Source: Asterella californica
Lineage: Eukaryota > Streptophyta > Marchantiopsida > Marchantiales > Aytoniaceae
Assembly (NCBI GenBank): GCA_036924285.1
Contig: JAYKYS010000001.1
Span: 13,541,501-13,605,500, forward strand
Reading direction: 5' to 3'
DNA length: 64,000 nucleotides
The notes under the pieces were generated by a model. That model was not told the DNA's origin and did no database searches. It saw only the letters and a list, made by a program, of their open reading frames with translations. Shown here in pieces: positions 37,536 through 51,000 of the stretch; position 1 is the stretch's first letter, and each line of letters begins with the position of its first letter. The translations under genes and the position numbers were made by a program.

Positions 37536-38139
37536 GACATGAGGAACAACTTCATACCAATACAAAATCTTTGATTCATGATCATATTGCTTGCATCCAA
37601 CTCATCAATATTTGCAACGATTGAACAAATAGAATGACATATGAAGAGGAAGGCATACAACTATGAGCTCAACCAAGTATAGTATTGATAGGAGAATTTA
37701 AGCTAAAACTAATACTATTGAGAAAGAAATTTCTTACTACAAAACACACAAAAAAACATAGATGATCGAGAAAATCGATCTAGACGTACACAAAAGATGA
37801 TTAACGATTGATTCACACGTGAAGATCAACATGGACAAGTAACACAATGGACAATAGCATCGGAATAAACTTATATTCCTGGTTGATTCTCAGATGATGA
37901 AAAGAAATGTAGACATCATGTTTAAGTTGAGATATCACTCTGTTTGAGTTGCGACATCGCTTTGTTTCATATTGATGTTATGAGATGCGAAGAAAAATAC
38001 CAGTATAAATAATTCAGAAAAAGAGAATTGATATTGACGACAATCAAGACTTGAAAAGAAAAAAACTACAATGCAACAAAAATCATTTGTTAATCAAACT
38101 CAAGAGACTTACGGAGGATGATGGAGGACATGAAAATAA

Positions 38140-38345
38140 TACAAATGAAGAAAATATGAAGAAGTACTATCATATATGCAACACAAGCTCCAATAACACC
38201 CAGGATTTTTATTACATCTTGTAACAAACAGAATAATGTGTTGGTTAATCAAATTCAACGCATTGAAAGTGCTCCAAAGAGACAAAGATAGAGGTCGAGG
38301 AAGAAGTAGAGGACAAAGAGATCTAAATTTACTCCCACCAAATAT
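38140..38345 (+). pseudogene. Retroelement gag nucleocapsid remnant
   Basis: A plus-strand translation KKYYHICNTSSNNTQDFYYI keeps exact CCHC spacing, but three of the four zinc ligands have been replaced (Y-x2-C-x4-N-x4-F). An RGRGRSRGQ basic patch follows, typical of nucleocapsid tails. The assignment rests on spacing and context only. Confidence 0.4.
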
Positions 38346-38349
38346 TTAA

Positions 38350-41300
38350 CTGCTTCTATTGTTACACGAAAGTACACAATAAGAAACTCACATTGTCATA
38401 TGTTTACAAAACATCAACATGATAAACAAAAAGAATAGGAAGAAGGAATAATGATGATGTGAAGCAATGATATGTACATACATGAAAAGAGGTATAAGAA
38501 TGTAACGTTGTGACAAGAGGAATGAGGAGAAGAAACTTCAAAGATCAAGATACAATAAAGTTAGAATTTCCTTCTGAAGAAAACGAACGAGACTAGATAT
38601 CTGTATGGGAGAAAGAGGATCGGATAGTACGAGAAGTCATTTGAGATCTTTACAAACTACATGACAAGAAAGAGCTGAAACTAGAACAAACAAGAAAATA
38701 GATACTACTCTAGAAGTAAAATTTTAGTTTCTTTTCGATCACGATAAAATGATATATAATGGTTCATTGATGGTTTTTGTTATATACTTATGCAAGTGAA
38801 TATTGAATATTCTAAAGTCTTTAAGACTTTTAAAAAATGATAAAATTAAAAAAGATTATTTTCAATCTATTTTTAATAGGTAAAGTAAACAATTATATTT
38901 ATTTAAAAATCATTACTTTTATGACTATTATTGTTATTAATAAGACATTTGGATTTATCATTATAGATATATTTATGGATATTAAAACACCTCTTGAATT
39001 GCAAGAATTATCACCAAAATACAAAGAGTTGTCGTCCGAGGAAGTAGTACCTAACTGAAGTAACCCAATATAGATATAGCTCAAGAAACATGTCATTTGG
39101 ATCAATATGAAAGAAGCTATTACTTCAATAGAACTAGAAAAAATTCCAAGTTGGAAGAGAATTGTAAAGCACGTTGCATATTGTATCAACTAACAAGATG
39201 AAGACGTTAGTAAGATATGTTGTTTCAAGTAGCACCATATGACATTCTAGTAGTATTAAACCAACTTACCACAATTCGGATCCAAAGGTATGATTGTTCT
39301 TCTTTAAACCCACCTATATGACTTGAAGATGGAGAGTTGAGAGATTTGATGGGTAAATATTTGGATCAAATGAGAGATTTTGTTCATAGTTTTTTCTAGC
39401 TGAATGTTGCAAAATCAAACACTACACAAGAATTCTCATTGTTCTTCATGCTCTTGAATAATCACACTCTTGATTCTATGCACTTGCACAACTGGAGTAC
39501 AAGATTAACATACAATTTATATCAACAATTACTAAATAAATGAGAACGTGATTCAAGATAGTCTCCATGATATATTCAAAAGGTTATCTTGCATTGGATT
39601 GGAGTGCATGAAAGACAAAAATATTTCTTATTTCATATACTATACAAGATATGTCGTAAGGCACCACCCATGAGAAACTAGAAAGAGAGTGATTTGATGA
39701 GACGTTATTATCACATTCACTGTGACCACGATCTTCCTTGAAGAACTCGTAACAAATGACATAGAGTTTTTATAAGTTTGAAGCACCATTGTAATCCGAT
39801 CTCTAACAGTCAAAATATCTCCAACTGATCGCAGGTGATCGGACTTCCAAAAGCTCCTCCTGCGAGCTAAAATCACCCACATCGTCCGAACGGATCATTT
39901 GATATGAGATCCGTCTCCTCCTTTAAGTAGATTCGACTACCCTGAACCCAACGAGACCCCAAACAAGCAGTTTGGAGTTCTCTTCTCGAAGTATGACTAG
40001 AAATTTGGTCGCATGAAACACAAATCTGGCATAAATCGATCCCTTGCGACTCAATCTCTCTTGTCACGTTCAACACAACAATCCAATCTATGCGTAGTCT
40101 CTTTTAGGTGTAGATGAAGACTCCTTGATCGCATAAACAGCAAGAACGAAAGCTTGGTCTATCGATCTTGAAGAACAACCTAACATCAGATCGCATGCAA
40201 ACAAAAATCTGACGTAAGCATCTTCCTACAAGCCAATTTTCCTCACACCTCTCAAATCACCTGATGAAACTTCGTAATGTCTTCAATTTCTTGACGAATT
40301 CAATGTTATGATCCGATTGGATCTAGTGATAGCAAGTTTGGATTCCAGAAGATCCGAACGGTCTAACTCTCTTTCGCATGCAATTAAAGCACTTCAATCT
40401 TCTCTTAGTGCATCTAAATTTCTCCTAGAACACATCGCACGATCCACCTCTGCATGAATCATCTTATCGTTTCCATCACATGCACCGATCTGAATCCAAC
40501 GGCACCCTACGTGCATGCATTAGATCTCCCAACGTCCATCGACAAGTCACAAGTACAAGCTAATCCTTTAAGCACGCCCCTTATGTCAATTTTCATGATA
40601 CATGAAATTTCCATAATATGGCTAAGTAAGGACTTTGCACCCTTGGTATAGCATCAAGAACCTCAAATGTCTAATCAGCGCCAACAAGTTAAGGTTTGGT
40701 TTTCTCATATTTTGAATCACATAAATTCGTAATTAAGCGTCCAAGCGGAATAAATGAAGTTTCATTGGGAAGCTTATAATGAAATCCACCACTTGGTGCA
40801 ACGAGAATAAAGACCCAAAAGTAGATCAAAAGTCCTTATTTCTCTCCATGAGCATCTTTGGAGTGAAAACGTAAAATTTTCAAATTCATCTTTCAAGCAG
40901 AAGCCGGTCCACGACATTGACAACATTTTATTCTAACTCGTATATTATTCTACTCCAATTACTTAGTTCAAATCTTCATTAAAGAACCACAAAGTGGCAA
41001 AGACAATAGTTTTATTCATTCCAATGTTTGCTTTGACGATTTATTTTTGATATCAAGAGAGTCACCCAAAGAAGTAATCCTTAGAAAGAGTTCCAAAGTG
41101 CATTCATTCAGGATCTCATGCAAAAATGATATTATAATCTAAAAGAATGTGAGAAAATATCCTTCCACATAAATGTTAATTATATAATGATGTAACATCA
41201 TACTCATTTTTTTTCGAGACGAGAGTTGTAGAGTTGTACTAGGAAAGAGAGAACAGTGAGTCTCTTTATTGATGCATTTATGTACATGTTGGCGATGTGT

Positions 41301-43280
41301 GGTTTGTGGTGAAGGTGGCTTAGGTAAGGACGAAGTTGATGTCACATTTTGTATAAAATAGTCATTTTGGTTGATAGCTTTTGCTCCATTTCTTATACTA
41401 GAGCTTGAAGAGACGAGTCTTCTTTAACTAGCATTATGTACAACACTTCTCCCATAGCTTGGAGGATTTATTGGACGAGGTTATAGTTGAACTCTTCCGC
41501 TTTGTGACTGATGATTGTGGTAAACTGCTTGAGACCCATTGGACTTTTATGTTGAAGAATGTGATGTATTGCTAAATTGTCATTTGTATTGCTTTGATAA
41601 GGAAATAACATGAAATAAAAGTTTTATAACTCTGAAATCTCAAAAACACTAAAATCTTCAAAATAACTCCAGTTAATTTCCACCAAATGTACTTTTCTCT
41701 CTAATCTTGAAACCATCATTGAAAACCTTCAGTCAAGTTGAATCCAACGACCTTAGTGGTGCAAAGCTTTGTATACCATGGTAAGGAGTTAAGTCGAGTA
41801 AGAAATTATCTTTGATTTGAAATTGACAAGTAGTGCAAGTGGGGTTAATTTTGCGAATCATTTCAAGGAGAGATGAACAAGAATGTCAATCGGTAGTCCG
41901 ACCCATGATTTCCTTTGGTCCATCAAGTGAGAAGGTGTCGTTCATTTTCTCCAAAATAGCTTTTTGTGTTTTGAAATCACATCTTGAGATATCGAGATCA
42001 ACATCTCCGAAATGAAAGAATGGAAATCTAGTCAAAAGTTACTACAAAAGCATGAACTTGAGTAATCTCAAATGTCTCAAGCTATATCTGATTATATATG
42101 GATCAACCTTGAAGCTCTAGAAATCAATTCTGTCAATATTTATCCAGATTGGATATCCATCCAAAGGAGTTCGTGACAACATGATGAATAGTACCTCTGA
42201 ACTACAAAACTACAACATGTCACAAACATCTACATGAGAAAGTTAAAGCTCAAAATGTAAAAAATGTTTACATAGCTTATACACTACAGGTCTATATACT
42301 ATATTTTTCTACTACATGACAACGTTTTGCAAAAATCAAATATCCATAGTCTTGCACTCGACTCAACTAACTTGTGTTGGATCGACTAATCTACAAATGA
42401 ATGTGTCGTGCAAAATTTGCTTCCTTCGAGTCCTTGGAGTCAAGAGACTATACGTTATCCATATCAGAAGATCGTTGAGAAAAGAAAAAAGTCTTTAGAT
42501 TGATCTTTTTCAAATTATTCGCTATTCGTTAATGTCTACTTCATATTTTAGATATAGTTCTCTCTATATCGCTAACTAGATGGGCTGCACTCACAACCCT
42601 CTTTTGAGTCAGGGTGATCTGACCATCCAGTTAATCGCATACTGAGCGATGATAATGATGCGAATTTTGTTTCAACGTCGAGTTGCACTTTCTAGATCAT
42701 TAGATACGAAGACTACACTCATGATCCTCATGGATTAGAGTGATCTGAATATCAGACAAATGACGTAATATATGACAACATAAATACGACCATGATATTG
42801 ATATTACAATTATGTATCGTATATTTTGGAGGTTGGATGACGACACGTTGTTATAGAGCTTGTTGTTGAAAGAGTATTTCTTTTGCTTTTGATTACATTT
42901 CGATGGTTCTTGCCTTAGGTTTGGTTTCGCAAACTTGATTAGGAATTTGGGATGCAGTTTACAAACGACTTGTGTTTGTTCTTCAATTTTATGAGATACA
43001 ACGAAAGTGTAAATAAAATGAGAGTTGGGTATTTGAATGACTCGTTCTCATTGTCGTGATGCTTGTCTTTCTCTCTCTTGTCTTGTTCATGCACACGATA
43101 TCTTCACATCTAGATTTTACGCACATTCTTAGACAACTTTCATGTACAAAATTTGTAGGATACGATAACGTTGAAACAATTTTTTCTAAATAGAATTGAG
43201 ATTTTTTACAATGATATCTAACTCGAAAGCTAGACTTGATAAATCTCAAGTCTAAACCGCACATATTCTTTTGTGTAAAG
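38350..43280. other. AT-rich intergenic DNA, no recognised gene
   Basis: Only short stop-limited frames occur. The stretch 39800-40650 is less AT-rich than its surroundings and could be old LTR sequence, but I could not match it to another copy. Around 42560-42760 there are two loosely related units containing 'gcactcac/acactcat' and 'agggtgatctga/agagtgatctga'. Confidence 0.3.
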
Positions 43281-43283
43281 TGA

Positions 43284-43336
43284 TGTAACACTGCACAAGG
43301 TTTGTCACTCAATGTCAAACCTTGTGCAGTGTTACA
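43284..43336. repeat. Perfect 21-bp inverted repeat, 11-nt loop
   Basis: The left arm is 43284-43304 and the right arm 43316-43336. They are exact reverse complements beginning 'tgtaacactgcacaagg'. Pairing stops abruptly at both ends. Confidence 0.9.
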
Positions 43337-43689
43337 CAATACAACTGAAACAAACATTCACAAGCAAATAACAAGATTCATTATCAGCCATGCGATTGTT
43401 TGGATGAAAATATCTTACTATCACAATCAATTTGCAACCCACAAGCAAATTATAAATACTTAAATTTCATAATACATGTTTGATGGATCAAACTAGATCC
43501 TAAACAACAGCATTGAAATAACAAAACAAGAAAAAGATGAAGACTCACTAATCACACTCTTTCGCAGTTAATAAAAAAGAAATATCATATTTGACAAAAG
43601 AAAAAATATTTTCCCTTCTTTCTGATTTTGGATTTTGTTGTTGTCTTCTTTTCTTCTTGAATACTTTTTCCAAAATGTTTTTGTAGAGG

Positions 43690-44297
43690 GTACACTTAAA
43701 TTATATTATTTGACCACTTATTGTTTAAGTAAAAATCTACTTTAATAAAGTAAAGTAGAATTTTATTTAGTCAATAAGTGTTCTTTAGTTTACTAAGGTA
43801 ATTATTACAGTTATTAACTTGATCAGGCCCATGCGCCATTGTTCTTACTTGGTCGAGCCCCTCATTTTCTCTTCTTTCTTGGTCAGGCCCATGACGGGTA
43901 GTAGGCAGTCATCCTGCCACGTGGCAAGACTCTTGAGTTGGATGGCTTGTGTGGTTGACTTGGCAATGACGAGACGGAGGTGATCGACAGTTTTCTCAAC
44001 ATGTCCAGACACATCGGACATCCACATTATTGAATATCCACATCACATCATCGAACATCCATTTCATCCTCAAGTACTTCATTTAATCACCCTCGGCTGA
44101 CATGGCAGTCGTAAACTGTCTATTATCAGTCATGGACCTGACCAAGAGAGAAGAGAAAGGGAGTAGCCGCCAAGTAAGAACTATGTCGCATGGGCTGACT
44201 AAGTTAATAACTGGTAATTATTATCACAAGTCACGAGTCGCAACATGACAATGCCTACTTCTAATTATCACATTCCCGTGTACACTTATTGAGATAT
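43690..44297. mobile_element. Foldback or MITE-like element
   Basis: The left arm (about 43770-43895) and the reverse complement of the right arm (about 44135-44295) share long blocks: 'caataagtgt', 'taattatta-cagttattaactt', 'gtcag-cccatgcg', 'gttcttacttgg', 'ctcttct-tcttggtcagg'. The arms are roughly 100-130 bp with small gaps. A smaller inverted repeat (cacttattg...tctacttta / taaagtaga...caataagtg) sits just outside the left arm at about 43721-43786. No transposase frame is present. Confidence 0.65.
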
Positions 44298-44639
44298 AAA
44301 ACTGGAATTTTCTTCGTATGAACAAAATGTTCCACAAAGTTTGATTAGATAAAACTCCTAGATTCTTAAAAACTCTTAACTTGATTTAAGAAGCGGTTTG
44401 GTGAAAAGATTGCAACCACTTTGACTACGAAAACATGTTCCTCAAGTCCGGAACCTCAAGCTCTTCATTAATGCCTCCTCACAGAAACTTTAATTCGGTA
44501 CTTTACCCGTCCAGCACCCCTGCATATGCATATTCACATCCTGCATCGAAATATGCAAGGGTGCTCAGATTTTATTACATACATCCCGACTGCCAGCTTT
44601 TTCTCACTCTCTATTATAAAGAGATCTAAGTCTTATATA

Positions 44640-44870
44640 ACTTTTTTTAACAGAATTATTTATTAAAATTGATTAATATACAAATGTTAAGCGATGACTT
44701 GACCTGGAGCTACGGAAAATCTAAACATAACCCATAAACCAAGAACGGACTCTCCCGCTGCAAAACATTTTGGGCACCAATATTTAAAACCATCCGAGGT
44801 TGCTAAGATTCAGACATCATCTTTTGGCCTAACCCTTCCAGACCTAAGATTGCTCCCTGTTTAATTATTA
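44640..44870 (+). repeat. Double-hairpin repeat, degenerate copy G
   Basis: Segments 'aatgttaa', 'aaaatctaaacataacccat', 'cgctgcaaaa' and 'gcctaacccttcc' appear in the same order as in copies B and F. Hairpin 2 is not recognisable. This is the weakest of the listed copies. Confidence 0.4.
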
Positions 44871-44899
44871 ATAAGCAAGCTTAGGAGAAGCTCATATAA

Positions 44900-47800
44900 T
44901 ATGTGTGCAGGTGGCCTCAATCACGTCACTCTGAGTATTTGCAGAAAAGACACTGCAGCGTAACAGCTGCGGACACCAGAATAATGGCCTCCAGTCGCTG
45001 GCAAATTCCAGTATACCGCACCAGGTAACACCTAGAAGCAGAATGCCCTTTTTCTTCCCGGGAGACCACCGTCTCGTCAAAACTTTGAAGATTAGTTTCC
45101 TTACCAGTCCAATTCAGATCCAAATGTATACCTGCACGGTCAGTGCTGAAGCTTGTTTACGCTAAAGTTTCGACGTTTTTGAAATCTGTGCTAGCTTTTC
45201 ATTTTCCGCATTCTGCTGGTACTGGAGAATAATACCTAGATTCAAGAACCAAATACAGTGGAGTGTCCTGTGGCCGTCCTTGAACCGTTTTTCTCACTGG
45301 CAGTACCATTGATTACTCAGTTTCTACCATGTAGCTGTCATCACCGTTCTACGTGGTGAGAAGATCATTCTGCATGACTTGTTAACAGACAGGAATGAGC
45401 AGGCACAGTGCTGCGAGTAGCAGGTATATGGTAAGGAATATTAAACCCCTCAGGTTACAACTAATGAAACTATCATAGAATACAAGGCAAATAACAGTCC
45501 TGCATGCATCCTTAGTAAGGTATATGCCGGTCTATGCGTATAGCAGCACTAATGCAAAAGCATCCACGTACACTTGCAAGTAAGTTGAGAAAACTGAACC
45601 CGGAGAATACCACCCAGAAGAATGAAGGAAAAATGGTGTTCACAACGACTGTAAAATTTAAGAGGAAAATGTATAACCTGAGGGCAGAGTGCTGAAAAAT
45701 GTGTAGCAAAACAATCCATTCCAAAACGTAGTGCGAAAACAGAAGGTGAGGGTCGACCTACAGGACAGGGCAGAAAATGGAAACTGAGAAAAGCAGAAAT
45801 ATTTTTTTCTTTTGAGGGTAGCAGAATCAGCGAAAGCAACTACTAAAACCAAGGCCAATAAAGGTGAGTCTAGGGCTCTGAGGCGTAGCAGAACCAGGTA
45901 GATTGCCAGTTCTAGATGGAGTACAATCTATTTTGCAGTAGATGGTCACAAGCGTCAGAGTATCGATGCAAGTACAACTAGATGGAACTGCAATATAGAA
46001 GACAAGTACAATACGCAGTGCAGACTATGCGTATGATTTTAATGCAGAAAATCCCCACTGCATGCACCTCAACCTCGTCTCTGACTTCGTCAGCACCTAG
46101 AGGTCAGGCTACAGATAAGTGGGATGGAATCACTCCTTAAAAAGGTATATGCTCGGAAAAATATGTACGAGTTCCTGCTAACTTTACAACGTTAACTGAA
46201 CACCAGGCGACTTGAAAGAATCTGGTGAGAATAGACATTCCAAGCAATCTTAAGAAAGGATCCCCGACTTGCATTTGGATCGCTCTGACAGGTACATGGT
46301 GCGTACTAAGGATTAATATCAGGAGACCGAGGCACACGCAAATAGAAACTTCTCTCATGTACGAAAGTTTATTGCTACATTCCGCAGCTCACCTAGTACG
46401 CAAGCAACGTTATGAACATTGACTAACATCTCAGAACCAGGTTACCACCCTGTAAATCTACTATCTAACTTGCAAGCGTTGGGCAACTTGCTGGGCAAGG
46501 TGCTTCAGACTTCACGTATGGTCTCAAATTTCCGGCTGTTTTCCGGAAAATTTTACAGCAAAAGGATTTGGATATATGTCGATGAAGTATCCCTGACATC
46601 CTAGAAGTCTCACAGAAACAGGTAGCTTCTACGGTGTCGAAATGCTTTCAGCGGTCTGAAAGTTGTATTCATGATTCTAAAGAATCACGCAAGGTAACCT
46701 TAAGAGCACCCACTTACAGTTGGATACTATGCCCCGTCTTATACGCGATCAAGAGTTTCCAGAGCAAACCATCGTGCAGAGGCTTAACCAACCACCCACC
46801 GCATACACATAACCTCTACAAAACCTGCAGTTGTATTTTGACATCTAGTACACCAGAACAGCAGGCATTTCACAGGGAGTGCTCACCAAACTTGCACCTG
46901 TTTGACACATGAAACCATGTGCTACTTTACCGTAAGGCAGCAGAACAAGCAGATCCAGCCTCATCAGCACAAGTAGCAGTTAAAACCAAGTATAAATTGC
47001 ATCTACCACAAAAGAATAACAACATCATCTATGTGAAAAGAAATTGCAGTCAGATCTAACTCGAGCGACGCGCAGTTTTATCCCTTATCTCATGAGCCTT
47101 TCTCCCAGATCCAAATAATGCTACCAACAAAACAAACACCTCTCGAAGAACACCACGTACACTGCCCTATACTATATACACTGACGGCAATGCACAGCAT
47201 TTGAAAGCACTCATGTGAGGCATTGAATGACCTACTTGCTTGTTTCACCTTCTTACAAACTTACATCTCATACCATAGGAGGACTAGCCTCAACCACAGT
47301 ACCAAATATTGTAAAATTCGTCGGCGCGAAGGCATCGACTCACTCCCTATACTCCATAATGATAGCAAACGTGGCCACTAAAGCTGCCCTGGAGACTGAA
47401 AATCTGCATTTACAGCATGAAAACCGAACCCACTACAGTACTATATAGCTCACTGCTATGCCTCTGATTTCCCTCATTTCGTTTCATCAGTAATGTACAT
47501 TTCAATGGTATGAAAGGCTGATCTGTAACTAACTCAGCCTAAGCTACATCTGCGTCCAGTTAACTAAGCCATTAACAGAGCTTCCTGACATCCCTTTGCG
47601 ATATGTATACATTGCCTGCTTGCCTGACAGTTAACTAGTATGTTAATGGTCCCTACAGGTTGGTCTACAATATAACGTGTCGCTTGCATCCAGCAAAAGG
47701 GTGCCAAAGTTACCAGGAAATCTGAACGGCACTTGAAGCCCATCAATCGCACAAGTTACTACAATGGTAACTTCCAGGAACATTACAAGCCTGCCAAAAC

Positions 47801-48075
47801 CTGCTCTCTTGGTCAAAGTGTTCTTCACACTGGTGAAAGAATGAATATGAATGCCCATCATCATCATGTTGCCTAAGCAGTTACTCCAAACGGCCTGATG
47901 CAAACGGAGTGGGAACATTTCAGACCCACGTCAGAAATCAAATGGTGGTAGTTTCCTTCTTGAGTTTGGGTCCAATTAACAGCGGCATGAGTACAACAGA
48001 CAAGTCCCTGCCCTGAAGGTGACAAGGTTGGTCTGTCTTTCCCATTCAATGGAGAGAACTGTGTTATCACAGACT
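44900..48075. other. 3' flank of the PP2A B'' gene
   Basis: About 3.2 kb with gene-like composition but no recognisable coding exons on either strand. Part must be the 3' UTR of the minus-strand B'' gene. The rest could be a non-coding transcript, a long 3' UTR or a gene too diverged to recognise. Confidence 0.35.
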
Positions 48076-51000
48076 TCAAAAAGGTGCTTCAAGTGATTCA
48101 TCCCATACTTCTGCACTGCCATTAGAAGCATCCTCACCGTCTTCCTCCATTGACAACCGAATGTATTCTTGATGCGCAAAGCGATCCCACTCTGTCAAAG
48201 TTGGATCCTCCCTCTCCTACACGGAAAGAGCAAACAAGCGTAAACAACTTGATTTCGAAATATACCTTATCATGATCAAAGCCAAATTATGACCGCCATG
48301 GTCATTACCAGACTTGCTTGTCCACCCCTTACTCTAATTAAAAAATCCTGAAAGCTGAAGACCTGAATATATCACATCTCGAATTTATACCAAAGAAAAG
48401 CATGATCCCCATTATACCTGCCGAATTAAAAACGGATCACGAGTTTCAAAAGCCACGAATTTATTTAAATTGAAGAGTATGTTGAAGAAGTTGCCCGAGA
48501 GTTTGCAACGCTTTAGATCACGAAGTGTTAACTGTCCTTCTTTCTGCAATCCAACACCCATAAGTACAATGTTCATTTAGGGAAACAGCCAAAACAACAT
48601 TTCTCTAACCCTGTAGACATGGAAACTTTTTTCTCAACTCTCGGTTTCAGCTCTACTTTGTCCAACGAGAGTCGTTCAGTTTGTCATATTCAGTGACGTC
48701 AAGGTTATGGCTCCCAGGGCAGGACCAGTGACATGCTTCCGATTATCGCGACTAAAGGTTATAGAAAATATTTATGCGAAAGGTATAAGGAAACTTGTAG
48801 GTTTCTGTGAGTAACGAACTGCGCCCGACAGATAACCTCAGAAAAGAACTTGGAGAACCATGCACACCTCAGGACAAATCATGTCTGCCATCTGACAGAC
48901 AATATCTTCGAAGAGCACAGGTTCTTGTGCCATACACTCCATTCTGTGCAATTGCTCCTCGTAAAAGTACTGCATTTCATTCGGTGTAATGATTCCATCA
49001 CCATCCAGGTCTACACATTTGAACCTGCATTACAGGCCATCGATGAGTAAAACTTAACAGCTGTAAATGTCAGAAATGGAATCCATACACAAATTATATG
49101 CCTACCCAGTCCCCTTGTCCAGTGACACGCTTTTATATACTGAACCTTTTCCCCACCCTCGATGCCGGCTACCTAAATGTTATGTTATACGGTTGCTGCA
49201 CATGCATTAACGACACTACCACGTCATGCAGGATTTAGCCGCCTGGCGACTTATCGAGTAAAGCGGGCTTGTAACAACTCACCAGTATTCAAGACTGGGT
49301 TCTGAGGATTTATCCTCCTCGGATAAGATAAACCAGACAAAATCCTCGTACCCCATTTTGTTGGTTGCTGTGCTCGTAAACTTTCGTGGAACCTGTAAAA
49401 CTAAAGGCAGAGCGCCACAGATTCAATTTAGAGTACGTCCAAAAATGACTCCCGTGTTGCAGTATGGTTCCCATTATGTATAGAGATGCAAACCACCGTG
49501 AAATGAAACTTGCTTATGGAATACATCCAGCTGCCGGCTTCAGTTCCCAAGGAACACAAGAAGAGCTGACCAAACCTAACACAAATACCTGGGAGAATAT
49601 TCTTTCAACTATTCGATATGTCAAAGCATGATTGCCGTAGCGTAGAAGATCGTCTTTGTCGATAAGAAAATCGTGATCCGTGTCCAGTTCCCAGAATTTG
49701 CAGTAGATCACGTAGAAATGCTCGTAGGAGAAGTACCTGGAAGCCAATCAAGTTACTAACACGAAAACTCGCCTTTATATCTCTAATCCAGGCAATTTAA
49801 AAGAATGTATACGCTTCCTCCAGTCATCATGTCCCAGTTCGAAATATTAATGGACACAAGAGGGAGTAGCATCGACATACTTCAAGACTTTGTTTATGTC
49901 TTCCTCCTCATCAACTTGCTGCAACGCCGCAACGAGATTGCTGCGCTTGAGCTCTCTAAGCTGGAGTCGCCCATTTCCAGACCTGTTTATGTGGTAAAAT
50001 ATTCTGTAGATAACAGTCTCCGCTGTCCATTTGAGACACTGAGTAATCAGTACTCAATTCAAGCACCTTGAAATCCTTGCCGACAAGAACAAGCCCACAA
50101 AGCAGCTAAAGTGAACAGGAGATGGAACTCGCTTGATCGGAGCTACAGTGTTGTAATATTACCATATCTTTCCTGGAACTCTGGTGTATCATGCAGGAAC
50201 TCCAGACCATGATGAAGCGAAAGAAGCTCTCTGAGAATGGGCCTAAAGTCATCCTGCGCAACATTAAATGAGATTCCCAGTAAGACGAGTAATGTATCTA
50301 TCTCTAGGAACCGAATGTAAATGGCACAAACAAAACGCCCCGAGCACCTGCTCTTCTCCATGTATCTCAACGAGATGAAAATACGGAGTTGATGAACTAC
50401 CTGAGTGAGGTAATTTTTATCTGGTTGTTTCAACACTTGGAAAACTCTAGTAGCAAGATCAGTTGTAAGCATGTTGTTCTCCGTCCAATACTTAAGAAAC
50501 AGCTCCCTACAAACCACGATGACGAATAGAAGTTTAGCGACTTTACACACACTGTTAATAAGTTCGTCAGGAAACACAACTACAATATATAAGTCAGCCA
50601 AGCGCTTCCTCCGTCCGGAACGATCAGCAAGCAACTTAGACACTAAGCAAAAAAAGCCATAACAGTGGAAACTCGCCGGCAAGGTACTTTAACTGTAACT
50701 CGGCTTCAACTCTATACTTTAACAAGTATAGAGTCAAGAAAGTGAGAAAGCAAAACTACCAGCTTCAACTGCAGTCTATACTTACTTTGAGATGAGTCCA
50801 GTACTTTCTGTGTCAATCTTCTTGTAAAGAGATGTTGAGAAAAAAGAAGGAAGCTTGCATACATCCTTGGTGACAGCTGAGAACGCTGGCAGAGGCACAA
50901 TTACCCGTCAGAACTGCAGAGCAAGTTGTATGGCAAACGAAACTGTTTGCAAAACCTGCAGATGGAATACGCTAGGGAAAGTGGCGATCAGACATCTCAA

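Noticed and set aside
38837..39058. 73-codon plus-strand frame, Ile-rich
   Set aside because: AT-rich low-complexity translation with no reverse transcriptase or protease motif.
45512..45858. Overlapping minus-strand frames of 66-96 codons
   Set aside because: They overlap in different frames, with Phe/Leu-rich composition and no motif, so chance frames are likely.
46137..46358. 73-codon minus-strand frame with a signal-peptide-like start
   Set aside because: Hydrophobic starts are common by chance. There is no mature domain, no homologue that I recognise and no splice partner.
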